Of a stretch of 64,000 bases of DNA, positions 1 through 12,499 are shown piece by piece. Source of the DNA: Pseudocercospora fijiensis CIRAD86 (taxonomy: Eukaryota; Ascomycota; Dothideomycetes; Mycosphaerellales; Mycosphaerellaceae); the NCBI RefSeq assembly GCF_000340215.1, contig NW_006921533.1, positions 4,986,979 to 5,050,978 on the forward strand, in the 5' to 3' direction. Numbering within the stretch: the stretch's first letter is position 1; each line of letters begins with the position of its first letter. Both the position numbers and the translations under genes were made by a program. Under the pieces are notes generated by a model. It did no database searches and was not told where the DNA came from. It saw only the letters and a list, made by a program, of their open reading frames with translations.

Positions 1-1551
1 TCTTCACACAGGACGAGACTGTTTCCGATGCCGAAAACTTTGCCTACAAGCTCACTCTTCTGAGCACAGAGGGCAAGACCTACTTCTTCTACGGCTACAA
101 GAAGATGGACTCATCCATGACGCTTTCTGTACGGAACACTTGGAAAGCGACAACAACGCTATACGTGACCATCACGAATGACGACGGTTCGATAGCTGGT
201 AGAGGTATCATGACCATCAGTTGGCGAAACTTTGTGTCCCAGCTGGAGAGCTTCGGGTCGACAGGAGAGCCAACAAGCCTTGCCGACAAGCTATTTGCAC
301 CTCTGAGGTTTGTCAGCTTCTTCGCGCAGAACACGGCCGCCTACTTCTTCAGTCCCTTTCGCAGCCTGCAAAGACCGATCAACGACACTTCAGGATTTCT
401 CAAGAAAGCAGCTCCAGCTCGCAGTGTGATTCTGACCGCGCAAGATGACGTGCAAATCTCGATGAAGGTGTGGAATCCTCAGGAAGGCAGGACCAAGCAC
501 ACTATGCCGCTGCTGTTCGTTCCAGGAGCTGCTGTGAACGAGACAGTCTTCTCACTGCCAACAATCCCCATCAACACGATCGATTACTTCACCGACCTCG
601 GCTACCGGTGTTACGTCGTCGTTCCACGATTCGGGATTTCCAAGACAGCGTATTTGGGGTATACAGCTTACGATGCTCGATTGGACATTCAAGCTGCGGT
701 TGAATATATCCGTCAAGAAGAAAGCGGTGTGAAGCCATACATCGTCTGCCATTGTCTTGGATCCATCGCCACAGGCATGGCTTTACTTACTGGTGCAGTA
801 GATGTGAGATCTATACGTGGAATGACCTCGAGCCAAGTATTCACCAACCTGAGATTTGGTAAAGTCAACGCTCTGAAATCTAGCACTCAGCTACTCACAC
901 AACTATACGAGGTTCGTAACAACGCTTTAGACTTGTTGACTTTGCGTCTTCTCACTAAACAATCCCATGTAGAGACTTGCCGGCTCCTGGTTCCCATGCA
1001 GCACGACTTCATCTTCCTCTCGCCTCGTCCAAAACCTCCTCGACCAGATCCTCCGCCTCTATCCCGTAGGCAGTGCAGACGAGATCTGCAATTCCAGCGT
1101 CTGTCATCGAGGAAGTCTTGTTTTCGGCCGTCTCTGGCAGCACGCCAACCTCAACCGCGCAACTCATGCTCATCTGAACAAATTCCTCGGTGGCATCCAC
1201 ATGAACTTCCTCTCCCATCTCATGCGCATGGGCGCCGACTCACCACATCATCCACGGAGCAACGAGCCGGATTTTGTAGACTTGGTCGAGGATTCTGGGA
1301 ACTTACAGAGATTGAAGGGCTTGAGGATACAGTTCATCAGTGGGGGAGAGAACGTGGTGTTCTCGCCTTTGAGTACGAGTGAGAGCTATGACTTGTTGAG
1401 GGATGCTTTTGGTGAGGATGGATATGTGAGAGTCGTGGTTGATGGGTATGGGCATCTTGATACTTGGATGGGCAAGGCTAGTTTTAGAGACGTCTATCCG
1501 CGCGTGCAGTGGCACATTGAGGAGTGCGAAAGGCTTGATACGAACCTGTGA
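1..1551 (+). CDS. GMC-type oxidoreductase fused to alpha/beta-hydrolase, 3' part
   Basis: The gene runs in from the left edge without a start. Exons are 1-911 (open in the frame beginning at base 3) and 973-1551. The 61-nt intron at 912-972 begins GTTCGT and ends TGTAG, and removing it restores one frame. The first ~130 residues resemble the end of fungal cholesterol-oxidase-like GMC flavoproteins. The rest is an alpha/beta-hydrolase fold with a nucleophile elbow VCHCLGS (Cys codon 753-755), a CNSSVCHRG stretch after the intron, and a likely catalytic His in DGYGHLDTW near 1447. The nucleophile position holds Cys, not Ser. Family knowledge: fungal and bacterial proteins pair such an oxidoreductase with a C-terminal hydrolase; the substrate is unknown. 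The stop is TGA at 1549-1551. Family call good, function uncertain. Confidence 0.75.
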
Positions 1552-1773
1552 GAAAGAAGTGGCATTACTAATGGAGAACCCATTATTACATCTTTTTTTT
1601 TCTTTTCAAAGCTCCACCTCGAGACGAGGCTGAGCATCGTGCTAGTTCTAGCGTGTCATGAGCGCGCTCTAACAAGGTTTAATGAGTTGACATCGAGCAC
1701 GTCCACGTCCACGATTCAGACGCGTTGCTATCGTGTTGATTTATAGACAGCACGACAGAACTCTGACAAGAAC

Positions 1774-3209
1774 ATGGCCAAAGTCATGGCGTCTCAAACC
1801 CTGCAGGGAGCGTCTGCTCATCCAACGCTCAGCTTCGATCCGCTTGCACGGATTGCGTGGTTAGCACAGCAGAACCAGATACTATTCAATGATGGTGCCA
1901 AGCAGTACGCTGAAGTGCAACGACTGTCAAGTGAGAATCAGCGGTTACAGGATGCCATTTCTCTGGATACCACAGTCTCGCAGCGGATAATTGGAAGCCT
2001 CTCTACGGACGTCGCCAATTTGACTAGGCGCGTGCAGGACCAGCATGGAACCATTGCTTCTCAGAAGGCTCGGATCGATCGGCTCGTTGCTGAGAGAGAT
2101 AAATTGCTATCCTCTACGGAACGTGGAAATTCAAGCTCGCAATTGCAAGATGTGAAAAGTCAATTACAGAAGGCCGCCAATGTACGTGTGGAGGGCTACA
2201 AAAGGTTGAGCGAGAAACGTAGACTGGATAATGCCGAACTCGAGAAGAGGATTGCGGATCTTGAGACTGAAAAGGCAATGCGTTCGAGCAAGAGGTCGAG
2301 GAATTTGGTATCCTTGGACAGCGAGGACGAGTTCATGTACCCCAGGAAGAAGCTCGCCACCAAGTTCTGCTATGACAATCAGTATGGTGGCGAATCCTGG
2401 ACTCAAGTCAGTGACACCGAAGATGATGCCTCCGGGCTCAGAATTATTCCCACAGAGGTCGCCCAGAGGATGGAAGAGCTTTGGAGGCGCAACATCTACC
2501 AGGACACGAGGCTCGAACCTGGGGCATTCGAATGGCTGGAAGAATGGTGTGTGGACAATGCGGATCGCATTGAGCAGCGGCGAGCAAAAGAGCGGGTTGA
2601 AAATCAGTCTGAGGCGAGGAAAGTGGCCAGGGAGAAGGTGGATATTGAGGACGAGATTAGCAAGCTAAAAAGGCGCTTGGCTGAGCAGATTAAGAAGAAG
2701 CGAAGCATCAGGAGAAAGCTCATCGTGCTGAGCGATGAGCAGAGGCTGGACGCAAGTGAAGGAATGGAAGTGGGTAAGAAGCTGTACCTGTTCTGCAAGA
2801 CGATGGGATATCCTCAATACGACTTCAGAAGGGCCCACTTCGAGTTCGTGAGGAGTGAGACTGAACTCGTCAGGTGAGTTTGAAGCAATCGCTACTGTAG
2901 TCCATTTCGCCTGGCAGTGGCGTGTGCTGACTTGCTTCTTGAAGGATCTATCACCAGGTCATGAGCGCCATGAGGATTCTGTATCAGGACCTTGTCGAAG
3001 AACCGAAGAAAGCCGACAAGAAGTTCAAGCATCGCAATCCTTCGCCGACGAAGTGGCAGGTATTATTGTATTGGCCGGAGCCAGACTCTCCAGGCGAGCA
3101 GAAGTATCCACTTGAAGAGCAGTATGCCAGTAACGCAAAGGATGCGAGGATGGCTTGTACCGCGCTGCAAAACTTGTTGTACTCCTGGCAGCAAGGATAT
3201 CTTTCATGA
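1774..3209 (+). CDS. Coiled-coil protein of unknown function
   Basis: Exons 1774-2873 and 2945-3209 encode 454 residues; the 71-nt intron starts GTGAGT and ends TTGAAG. Residues ~35-185 are rich in heptad-like Q/E/K/L pattern (QRLSSENQRLQDAI, then QDQHGTIASQKARIDRL), and a second charged helix lies at ~265-325 (REKVDIEDEISKLKRRLAEQ). A basic SSKRSRN stretch in the middle could be a nuclear signal. The last ~90 residues after the intron look globular (KWQVLLYWPEP). I do not recognise the family. The ATG at 1774 is followed by another Met at residue 5. The upstream neighbour is on the same strand 222 bp away. Confidence 0.65.
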
Positions 3210-5689
3210 TCAGAGGGTGTATACTGTAGCTCTTTCTGTGCCGCGGGGTCTACAGTAAAGGCCCAACAATAATGTGACAGCTCAGGAATAATAGTGGCGA
3301 CCGCGAACATGGCATCTGTGCAATGACGGGGCTTGTCACATCCTCTGCCGTTTTCAATTCGCCCCAGCTCTTGCTGTTCCACCACAGCTTCAGGTTGGTG
3401 CTCCATTCCTCCTTTCTTTGAGTGGACACAAGCTCTTCATTCATTCAGCGAGCGGCAGTAGCGGGTGGTAGGAAAACTAGCTCTACATTTCAACCACAAA
3501 AATGACCCGAACGACGATCAGAATCCTGCGTCTCATTGGTGAGTTCCCTTCTGGTATGTTTTGACGTTGATCGAGAAAGAGGTGCCGAAAGGATTGCTCG
3601 GAACTTGGAACTTGGAAGGTCTCGGTCCCGACTCCCGAGACACAGTGCAGGAAACGGAGTGAAGTCCTGCTTCTTAGTCATCTGAGGGTAATTAATATTC
3701 TCGAGCTTTGATCCAGGACACCGAGAAGTCGGACATCTTCTACCTCAGAACATGCTCGACTTCATACCTGAGCAAAATGCCGGTCAAGATCTCGTTATTT
3801 CTCAGGCGACTCGATTCTAACAATTTAGATCGCCGATAATGCGAAAGTACCAACAATGCGAGCAACGTCGTCTCCTTTCGGCGTCCGAATATCATCAATG
3901 AACCTGGAGTAGCTCCATAATGCCTCGACATCGACCGATGCGGCTAGAGAATGTGTCGCGGACACCGAGCCCAGGCCCTGAAATCTTGTCTGGGCATCAC
4001 AAGGTGGTTAGAGGAGATACGGCCGCAAGCCATGTGCACTATGGCTCAGGAGCAAGACATGTGTGTCGCAAGAGCTGTCGGTGGCAGCTACTTGCATCTG
4101 AACATCTGTTGCTGAAACTGTATGGTTCTGAAGACAGGGGGCGACAAGTGACTTTCTAAGCTGCACGGAAAGCGACACACGGCTTGTCGGATTGAGTCTT
4201 TTGCAGTATCAATCTTATTCCTCGAAGCTTTGGGAGGGAGACGGGATCATGCGAAGTCGTCTGCTTGATAAAGTAGCGAGTGGATCAAACGCAGAAGGAC
4301 AGGTGAAGCGGAGAACAATGAACATCAAGCAGTTGATCGATGCTGGTCCGGGCTGATATGCAGCCTGAAAAGCGCATTGACGTGCACAGGTAAACGGATG
4401 TAAAGCCTCACCAATGCGCGGCAACGTGCGAGTTAGAACCGATGCATGATATGCTGTCCAAAGAGTCGCTTGCACGGAGACCGCGAGATTGCATGGCGTA
4501 GCAGAAGCGAGTGGTTCTCGAGATGCATTACAGCACCAGCGTTGCCAAGGGAGACATCCTAAACCTCTTTTCTCTCGCCACCTACATTTCTTCATCTGGA
4601 GCCTTGCAGAACGCCCATCGTCCTTGTCGAAATCAGGCAATTTGTCTAGACCGGGAGAGGCGTGTCCAGCCAGCTTGGCACGAGATCAAGCTGCATCCAG
4701 AGGCAGGAAGGGTGTATTCTACACTGTTCCTACTATCGCAAGAAATTCGACAAAGCTGGCAATACTTCCATCGGGATCTCAACTCGAACTGCTTCCTCCT
4801 CGTATCACAATGCAACATCTCAAGCTGAATGGAATATTCTAAACCCTCGATCTCGCATGCAAGTGGCTGGCATCTACCTCTCCCGTGCGCCGTGGCGATC
4901 AGCCCAGAAATTCTCGATCCCGTCCCGTCCACAAACACCTATTCAGGCAGCCAAGCACAGAAGAAGAAGAAAAAAAAAAAGAACGCCATGTGGCAGGCAT
5001 CTCGATTCCAGAACAAAAAAAAAGAAAATGCTTTTCCCGTGCCGTGTCGCGTGGTAGCCAAGACGCTACCTATTATTCTATTCTACCCGGTACTTGGATA
5101 CTACTAAAACAATAGGTATAATATTGCATTTCTTCTGCAGCTAGCCACAGCCAATTCACGGCTTGTCCGAATGGCTTGTGGCTGTTATTAAGCCTTTGAA
5201 AGCACGCGGAAAGTATATTTTGTTAGTTACTGCAGTCTGCGGAGTATGTAGGGCTGGAGGAGAGTTTCCATAGCTTTGCAGCAAAGCAGCGGGAGTGGAA
5301 GCCTCTCTCGTGCGTGGCCGGCTGAGAAAGGCTGAGTGAGTCCTACTGATGCAGTGTAATTTTGATATCGTGCCGAAATAAGGCAGTAGCATGCAAGTGG
5401 AAAGGGATCGTGAGAGAATGTGTTGGTGAAAGCGCTCTGCGCTGATGGTCTCAATTCTGCTCATGGCAGGTATGCTATACAGAGAAGTAGACCAGATCCC
5501 AAGATCTTCGAATCGATAGTAAAAGCTCCAACTTTCAAGGTTGTTGCGAACCGTTCATGCATTCCTTACTGTGTCATGGTATCATTAAATTCAGGTTCCC
5601 GTCTGGCCCCTTTCAGATGGCCCCCCAACTCCTCGCTATACGCATGCAGAAAAATCCGAATAGTCGTCTCAAACAAGGCTTCATATCGT
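3210..5689. other. Intergenic, no convincing gene
   Basis: Open frames here are short, lack family motifs and do not splice into longer ones. An A-rich GAA/A-run lies at about 4961-4981 with a second A-run near 5016. The stretch 5060-5140 is AT-rich. It separates the coiled-coil gene from a minus-strand hypothetical gene and may hold UTRs. Confidence 0.5.
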
Positions 5690-6391
5690 CTAAGATAACC
5701 TGAATTCTGTGCCAACGCTCGTTTGTGTGATTCGGGTCCAGGATGACTGTGCTTGAGAGAAGAGCCTCATGGCAGCAGCTCGACTCCGGCCGAGCTTGAG
5801 TGCGTCTTGACAGTCGTAGAATGATACAGTCGTGCCGTCTTCCCAGAGTGCCTCAACCACGATTCGGCGTACCATGACGTCCGCCCATCTGACGTGGTCT
5901 GTTCTCGAAGCTGCGGCTGGAGATTCTGTTGGATCTTCGATGGCGTGGAGCGTCTTCAATGCTTCTTCGATTGTGACTTGCTTCCAGTTTCCTTGCGGTG
6001 AGAGGGGCCAGTTCTCAAGTAACTCTCGTAGCATCCGAACGATCTTGTAGTATTCGTACTTCCATTCTGTCGAAGCACAGTCGGGGATGGGCAGAGAGAC
6101 CAGAGCAATCAATCTCTGTTTCCGAGACAATGTTCGTGGTGCAAGTGGAAAGTCCATGTGTGGCATAGCAGGAGCGGTTGCAGGTAGTGTTCTGAGCATT
6201 GCCATTGTGGTTGTGCGTTGATGTGGTGTGATTGACAGTCGCGTTGGTAGGTAATGGAGTTGATTGTCGATAGCAGAAAGGATCGATAGCAGATTATGTA
6301 GGCAACGCGTGTGCGGCCTAGACTCCTTCGACAAGACTTGCTCTCCGTGTCTGGCGCTCGATGCCGGATCAACAGTAGCCAAAAGCTTCAT
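5690..6391 (-). CDS. Hypothetical protein
   Basis: Single-exon frame of 233 codons. The first 62 residues are low-confidence; an in-frame ATG at 6205 (MAMLRTLP) may be the real start and would give about 171 residues. The later part looks protein-like, with amphipathic helices (YEYYKIVRMLRELLENW), a charged middle and VRWADVMVRRIVVEALW. No signal peptide or membrane segment is visible. I do not recognise a family. It lies next to the repeat island, where small lineage-specific fungal genes are common. Confidence 0.45.
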   Translation of the reverse strand: MKLLATVDPASSARHGEQVLSKESRPHTRCLHNLLSILSAIDNQLHYLPTRLSITPHQRTTTMAMLRTLPATAPAMPHMDFPLAPRTLSRKQRLIALVSLPIPDCASTEWKYEYYKIVRMLRELLENWPLSPQGNWKQVTIEEALKTLHAIEDPTESPAAASRTDHVRWADVMVRRIVVEALWEDGTTVSFYDCQDALKLGRSRAAAMRLFSQAQSSWTRITQTSVGTEFRLS

Positions 6392-7450
6392 GCTGTCTCA
6401 CACTCAGCTACCCGCTCCGCGCGCGCTGGAGGTCAGGGTAGAGTGGGCACCGAAAACCCGTGTTGAGAGGTCCCTGACAGAGCACTTGGCGCGCTGTGAT
6501 GATCGGTGGCGCGGCCCAACGGTCCATTGAAGAGCGCTGCTTACCGTCTGGCATGGAGAGAGTTCACGCCATCTGCGTCCACATGTCCACGGTCCACGGG
6601 GGGAGAAGAGTGGTCTTGTGGCGCATGACGAGACGCGGCAGCACGCGACGCCTCGTGCTGTGTTCCGACGAGGACTGGACCGGGGTGGCCGCGTATTGTA
6701 AATGGCTGCGGGCTGGCTTGGCTTGGCTTGGCTGGTTGGCTGCAACACTTCTTCTGATCGCGAGATCAAAGCGCATGATGTCGATTGAGGGCGTGAGGGG
6801 GACTTCTGGAGCTTCAGGCGTGTCGAAAAGCCAAGCCAGCGGGAACGAGTCGAGGCAAACACTGGAGGCAACGCTTCTGACAGCATGCTCAGTACCGGTA
6901 GCGGTAGGCAGCACAAGCGAAGTGTGTCGACTGTCTGTCACAGTGTGCCCGTCCCGCTTCTGATTCTCCCTTCTCCCTGCAGCTGTGTAGCCACCTGTAA
7001 CAGGAGATGGCAGCGGAGGCCTTGGCGCGCAGAGACATACGTCGGCCGAGCGACGCGGCTCTGCACGTACTGTACATACAATTACAGTGCCGTACTCACT
7101 CACACGTGACACGCGGGCGAACAGCGTGCGTGCTGCGTGCTGCGTGCTGCGTGCAAACTCGTCAGCGCTGGAGTCAGAGTCATGCTTGGCCAAGGAATTG
7201 AACTGACGGGTCGGGTCGGGTCGGCTGCTCTCGCTCCGCTGTCTCCGTATGGACTTGGCGCACGGCGTGGCAGCGACCGACAGCCCGATTTTCGCCTCAG
7301 GCCCATGGGGTCATGCGGTGCGCTCTAGAGTCTAGCCTCTGCTGTGGCGTCACCCTTGCCTGAGGCTTCTGGTCCGCATCGTTGCCCAGCCTTCTCGCCT
7401 TGCTTGGGGTGTCTGTATTCTGGCACCGCCAAGGCCGCACGTGCCTTCGG
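6392..7450. other. GC-rich intergenic stretch at the edge of the RIP island
   Basis: No gene recognised. Base composition is ordinary host DNA with normal CpA and TpG, in sharp contrast to the sequence after about 7450. Short tandem motifs occur, for example GGCTTG-type repeats near 6715-6735, three GTGCTGC-like units near 7132-7152 and GGGTC units near 7209-7224. Confidence 0.5.
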
Positions 7451-8110
7451 AAGTACGCGGTTCCTAATAATTATAACGAAACGCACCCATTTTCAGCTCT
7501 TCTTTAGGAATAGCGTAGCACCGCTAGCACCGCTAGTACCGCTAGCACCTGTTATCGCTGCCGCTAGTACTAGTTTAAAATAAAGCTAAAGTGTTAGTAA
7601 GGCATTAATAGTATAGCAAAATATAGGTATTATTAACGCACTCTTGCTTGTCTATCTATCTGCCTTGCTATCGCTATTGCTATCTATTTGCCTTACTATC
7701 GCTATTACTATCGCTATTATCGCACTCGCTCTACCTACTCTTCTAATGCCTTATTAGTTAGCGCCTATAGTAGCCGTCTATCGTAGTGCTCTTACGCGCC
7801 TGTCTATAGATTATAGTATAGATTAAAGCGGCGGTTCTACTATTATACGTCCGTATTAGGCAGTAGTCGAATTAGTATATTCTATAGAAAGTTCTCGGAC
7901 TAGCTATCGCTTATAGTGTCGATAGTAGTATCGATAGTAGTAGTATATCGCAAACGGCTCGGTATAGAAGGTACGAAGGGCGTAGAAGGTAGTATTTGCG
8001 CTAGGTATCGTATTAGTAAGTAGTCTTTACTTTTTAACGCATACGGACTAATATATTCTATATTATTACCGCCGGCGGTTATCTAGAAGCTGTCTAATAC
8101 GCGCGCAGTG

Positions 8111-8222
8111 CGCTAAGTCGCAATAAAGGGTTATAATAAGAATAGTAGCAGCGGCGCCTACGTAGTACGCTAAGTCGTAATAAAGGGTTGTAATAAGAGT
8201 AGTAGTAGCGCCTATATACTAA
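8111..8222. repeat. Tandem duplication of ~56 bp
   Basis: Two adjacent copies, starting at about 8111 and 8168, share the core CGCTAAGTCGYAATAAAGGG followed by GTARCAGC/GTAGTAGC-type sequence. They differ mostly by transitions. It lies in the 3' part of the MULE. Confidence 0.6.
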
Positions 8223-10331
8223 GCCTAGTCTTACTTATATAAGTAGCTTCTACTAGGTTAGCTATTAAGCTAAGAACCTACTCGTCGATATCGTCCTCGT
8301 CTACTATATCGTTATTAAAGAAGTTGTCGCATATCTAGTTAATTTGCGCCTATAGGTTATTATTATCGGCTAAGTTTATATTCTCGAGCTACTATTTAAT
8401 CGACAACTACTAAACAGCCTTACTAACGACCTTCGAATAGTGCTTATAGAGGTACTAAATATAGTTATTATAGTCTTTCTTCGATAGGTCGTTTATTAGC
8501 TACGCGGCTCTTACTAAGCTATAGAAGTCTTCCTTAAAGTTGTTAATAATGTTATAAAGAAGAATATAGTAGTTGCGCTCTAATACGCCTTTGCTAGCTC
8601 CTTCTACGGTGTCCTATATAGCAAGGTCGTTAATAGGCATACGATTGCCGTTAAACTAGTCCTTATAGACTATTAAAGCGTTGTTTGCCTCTTATCTACT
8701 ATCTATTAACTTCTAGCGGTCTATATACTTATTAACCTGCTTCCGAGATAGCTAATTGTTCTTAAACTCGCTATTAAACAGTATATAGTTGCACGGCTAG
8801 TACTAGCTAAGGAAGAAGAGGCAGGGACACTTAGAAGGAGTCTCTTCGTCGACTAAAGGTTCAAACCGAGACTAGGTAAGAGCACCTCGTTTAAAGCGAG
8901 AGCGTACTATATTATACTACGTAGATATCTTCTTTTAAAGGAAGAAAGGCAGTTCTTAAAACCTCGGATAACTAAGATTGCGGAAGAGTAGCAATTATAG
9001 CATAGAAGCTTTACTATTATCGGCCTTATTAAGCTAATAATTATCTATATTAAGAGAGTATATAAGGGCGCCTGCTAGTAACTAGTTATAGATAGTCGAC
9101 TTATTGCCGCGCTTATAGTAGGCGTAGTAGCCCTCGATATAGCTAGTTATACGATCCTTCGGGGAAGTTAGCTCTACCTAATATATACTAAATAGGAAGA
9201 AACAGCTATATTTACCTATAAAAGGCGTAGATTGCCCCGGCGTGCGTAAGTACACTAGAGCTCGGCGTACTAAATAGTCTATTCTCGTTAGAAATAGGGG
9301 AATAAGGTGTCCTACCTTCTGCCTAGTAATAAGTCTTCTACTAACTATATAAATTAACTAGCCTCCTTACGGTCTTCTATAAAATTATTAAAATATAGAG
9401 CGCTAAATAGGGCATCTTGCGTCTTCTTATAGCTACGTTTAATGCTAAACTTCTTCCTTATTGTCTCGACAACATAGCGCTAGCAAAGGAAGATAGTAAT
9501 AGTGCTATTATACGCTATCTAGAAAGCGGCCTATTCGCTTATAGAGTCGTTAATAATAGACTATCGGAGGTACTAACTACTAGGCTTCTTGTAATCGGCC
9601 TACGAAGACAAGTGCTAGAAGCTAGTCGCTAGAACGATAGTATACTAACTCTTAAGTAGCATATAGGCAATAGGAAGGTAGTTATTGCCCTTATTCCGGA
9701 TAAACAGGTTAGATAAGAAGAAGCTAGCATTGTTAGTATCGTATATAGCGTCTTGCGATAAGAACTCGCTATATCTCTTTAGTAGTGTAATGCCCTCCTC
9801 GGTCGTATAGATAATACTATATTTAAGCCCTTTAGAGGTCTATATTTAGAAGACCTAGTAACGACAACTACGCTTAATAGCACGCTCTTCTGCCTCTCGA
9901 ATTTAGTATAGAATACTACTCTTGCTAGGCATAACGTACCGCTTGTTACGATAATAATATAGCGACTAGCGACCGAGATTATATAGCGTTTAATAGCTAG
10001 TAGACTTGCCGCCGATATTAGCGTAGTTATTCGCAAGGAAGTCCTTTACTCGACTCGCTCGTAGCGACTAATCTAGCAACTTCTAGCCTATCTCTTTAAG
10101 ATAGTCGTTCGACCGCTATATATCGCATTATTAGAGAATATAGGTATACTAGTAGCGATAATCGGTACGCTTAATAACTATATTAATAGGAGAGCCTTCC
10201 TCGCTGTCTTAATATATATCTACTACTAGGCTAACCTTATAATAGTCGTTAGTAGTAAACTCGGGTTTATAATAGCCTCTACTACCTTCTATAGCCTTTT
10301 TCTTCTTATCCGCCGCTGTCTGTTTCGACTT

Positions 10332-10336
10332 AATAT
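10332..10336. repeat. Target site duplication AATAT, left copy
   Basis: AATAT directly precedes the left LTR and is repeated exactly at 17280-17284 after the right LTR. Five bp is the usual duplication for Ty3/Gypsy integrases. Confidence 0.85.
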
Positions 10337-11064
10337 TATTATAGTAGCTGCCTAGAAAGCACCGACAAGTCCTATAAGCTAGCCGCTATACTATAAAGTA
10401 ATGTCGGATTTGAGTTGCCTTAGTAGTAGGGGCCCCTAGCGAAGCAAGTCGCCTAGTTAGCCTAGGTCGCCTAGTACGCCTAGTACGCCTAGTACGCCTA
10501 GTACGCCTAGTACGCCTAGTACGCCTAGTACGCCTAGTACGCCTAGTACGCCTAGGTCGCCTACTTAGCCGTATAACGTAATATCTTAGGGACTCCCGCG
10601 GAGGCCGTATATAGTAGAACAATACGTTATATATTAATATACGAACGACGGGACTGTACTAAACTACGCGTACGTATATACGGACGACAGTAAGCGAGAT
10701 ATATAGAGTCGTAGGATAGATCCGAGTAATAGGAAGGAACCGGAAGGTAGGGAAGAGCTAGGAGAAACATATTTGCTTAAGAGCGGTTAAACGAGTTCGT
10801 ATACGCGCGCTGCGCTAGTTAGCTAGGAGACAAAGGCGCTGCGAGACAGCAGACAAGTAGGATATACGTGCTTACGCTTACGCGTCGGACGCGCTAGACG
10901 GCTATAGGGCGGAATACTAAGGAAGAGGCTCTCCCTCTAAGGCACCCTTCTTCCTTTCTTCGCAGTTCGTCTTATATAGATAGCAGCTATATTAATTTAG
11001 TGCTCCCTTTAGTTTAGTTCAAAGTTTCGTATATACTCTTACTACTTAGCTACTAACCCTTATA
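10337..11064 (+). repeat. 5' LTR
   Basis: 728 bp, matching 16552-17279 along its whole length with the same length. Differences are mainly C/T and G/A transitions. Contains a 9-bp minisatellite near its start. Confidence 0.9.
10445..10565. repeat. 9-bp minisatellite in the 5' LTR
   Basis: About nine perfect tandem copies of CGCCTAGTA flanked by variant units (CGCCTAGTT, CGCCTAGGT). On the minus strand it reads as an Arg-Arg-Thr repeat, which is a by-product of the 9-bp period and not a gene. Confidence 0.85.
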
Positions 11065-11439
11065 TTACGAACTGCCTTAAAAAACGCCTCTATTAAGATA
11101 GATACGCCCGACGAATAGATTTAAAATATAAGACTTAACGAAGTACCCGATTTTTCAAGCTTAGTATAGAATGAAATCCCCGCTACGCGCGAATAGCTAG
11201 ATTACGCCTACGCTACCGACCCGGAACTGCTCGTTAACCTGCTTAAGGCTTATAAAGATGCTACTCGTTTCCTCTCGGTCTCCCGTACTAGCCTTAGTAC
11301 GGCTCTTAGCGACGCGAATACTTCTATCGCGGAAAAAGAAGACGAGGTAGGCTACCTCTAGTCGTAGCTCGCCTCTACTCGCCTAGGCGCCGCGGTACCC
11401 GCTTCTTACCTATTTATACCTACTTCGAATAAGAGTAAG

Positions 11440-12243
11440 AAGCTAAGCGACCCCGAACGCTTTACCGGTAAGCGTAAAGTGTACGAAGAATTCAAGATAT
11501 AGGTTAAGATCCGCTTTCTCGCTAACGCCGACTACTATCCGACTAAAGCTTTAAAGACCGGATTTATGTTTTCTCTACTCGGTAGCTCCGCCCTCGATTC
11601 CTACCGTAGCCTCTTAGAAAATATAGAAACAACTATAACGGCTACTATCTAGAAGGCCCTCGACGCTAGTTTCGGCGACCCCGACCGCAAGTAAACTACG
11701 CGCCTAAACTTAGATAAACTTAAGCAAGCAAACAAGACCTACTAAGAGTACTATACCGCCTTCTAATACGAGATTAGGTACGCCGAATACCCCCCGAACG
11801 TCGCTAAGTAGATCTTAGTACGCGGCCTTAGCGAAGAAATAATACTATAAGTCCGCGATAAGGATACGGAGAATCTAAACATTACCGAACTATACGCCTT
11901 ACTTACGCGTATCGATAATACGACTCGAAACTTCGCGAAAATTATCGCTAACCGCGGAGGCGCCCGTACGAATACCGGTCGCTTTACGTCGCCGTTCGCT
12001 ACGCTACTATCGAAGTTATAGACAGCTTAGACGCCGGCTTTAGCACTAGCTCCGGCTATAGCCCTAATACCGCTAGGCGCCTAGCCTACCGCCGATCCGA
12101 TAGATTTAAGCGCTGCCTCGCTCGGCGCCCGTCTACGCGCGCCCCTAGTAAATAGTAAGCTTTCGGAAGAAGAGAAGCAGCGTCGCCGTACGGTAGGAGA
12201 ATGTATCTACTACGGAGTAAAAGGATATATTGCTCGCCTTTAC
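11440..12243 (+). pseudogene. Decayed gag with zinc knuckle
   Basis: The frame around 11440-11960 reads like a retrotransposon Gag capsid (RKVYEEFKIQVKIRFLAN, later LNITELYALLTRIDN) when stops are ignored. A zinc-knuckle remnant lies at about 12202-12243: first Cys kept, and the positions of the second Cys, the His and the last Cys all read Tyr (TGC to TAC and CAY to TAY changes expected from RIP). No intact start was found. Confidence 0.75.
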
Positions 12244-12499
12244 CCGTCTCTCGTTGGCCGGCTAAATACGCTAACGATACAGCGAGTCGCCGCCGCGAAT
12301 GTTATAACTCTAGATACGCCTTTACCGGCTAGCGCTGCTCCGAGCGGCTAAGGAAAAGCTTGAACCTTATATATAGTCGCTTATAAGGTTTATTCGTTCT
12401 AAAACTAAGAGTATCTGCTACTACCTTCCCTTTCTCTAGCTCGGCTATAGAGAAAGAGTTAGTCTACTAGCCTTTCGTAGTAGAAACGTTAATAGGAAA

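Noticed and set aside
4215..4640. 141-codon minus-strand frame
   Set aside because: Cys/Arg-rich shadow-like composition, no motifs, no neighbours that support it.
6404..7193. Several 150-200 codon minus-strand frames
   Set aside because: Arg/Ser/Thr-rich composition typical of random GC-rich sequence; overlapping in different frames.
10445..10565. CRISPR-like spaced repeat
   Set aside because: Repeats are directly adjacent, 9 bp, without spacers, and lie in an LTR of a eukaryotic element.
10386..10622. Arg-Arg-Thr repeat ORF
   Set aside because: By-product of the 9-bp LTR minisatellite.
11065..11090. tRNA primer binding site after the 5' LTR
   Set aside because: No TGG-type match to a tRNA 3' end could be seen; RIP may have erased it.
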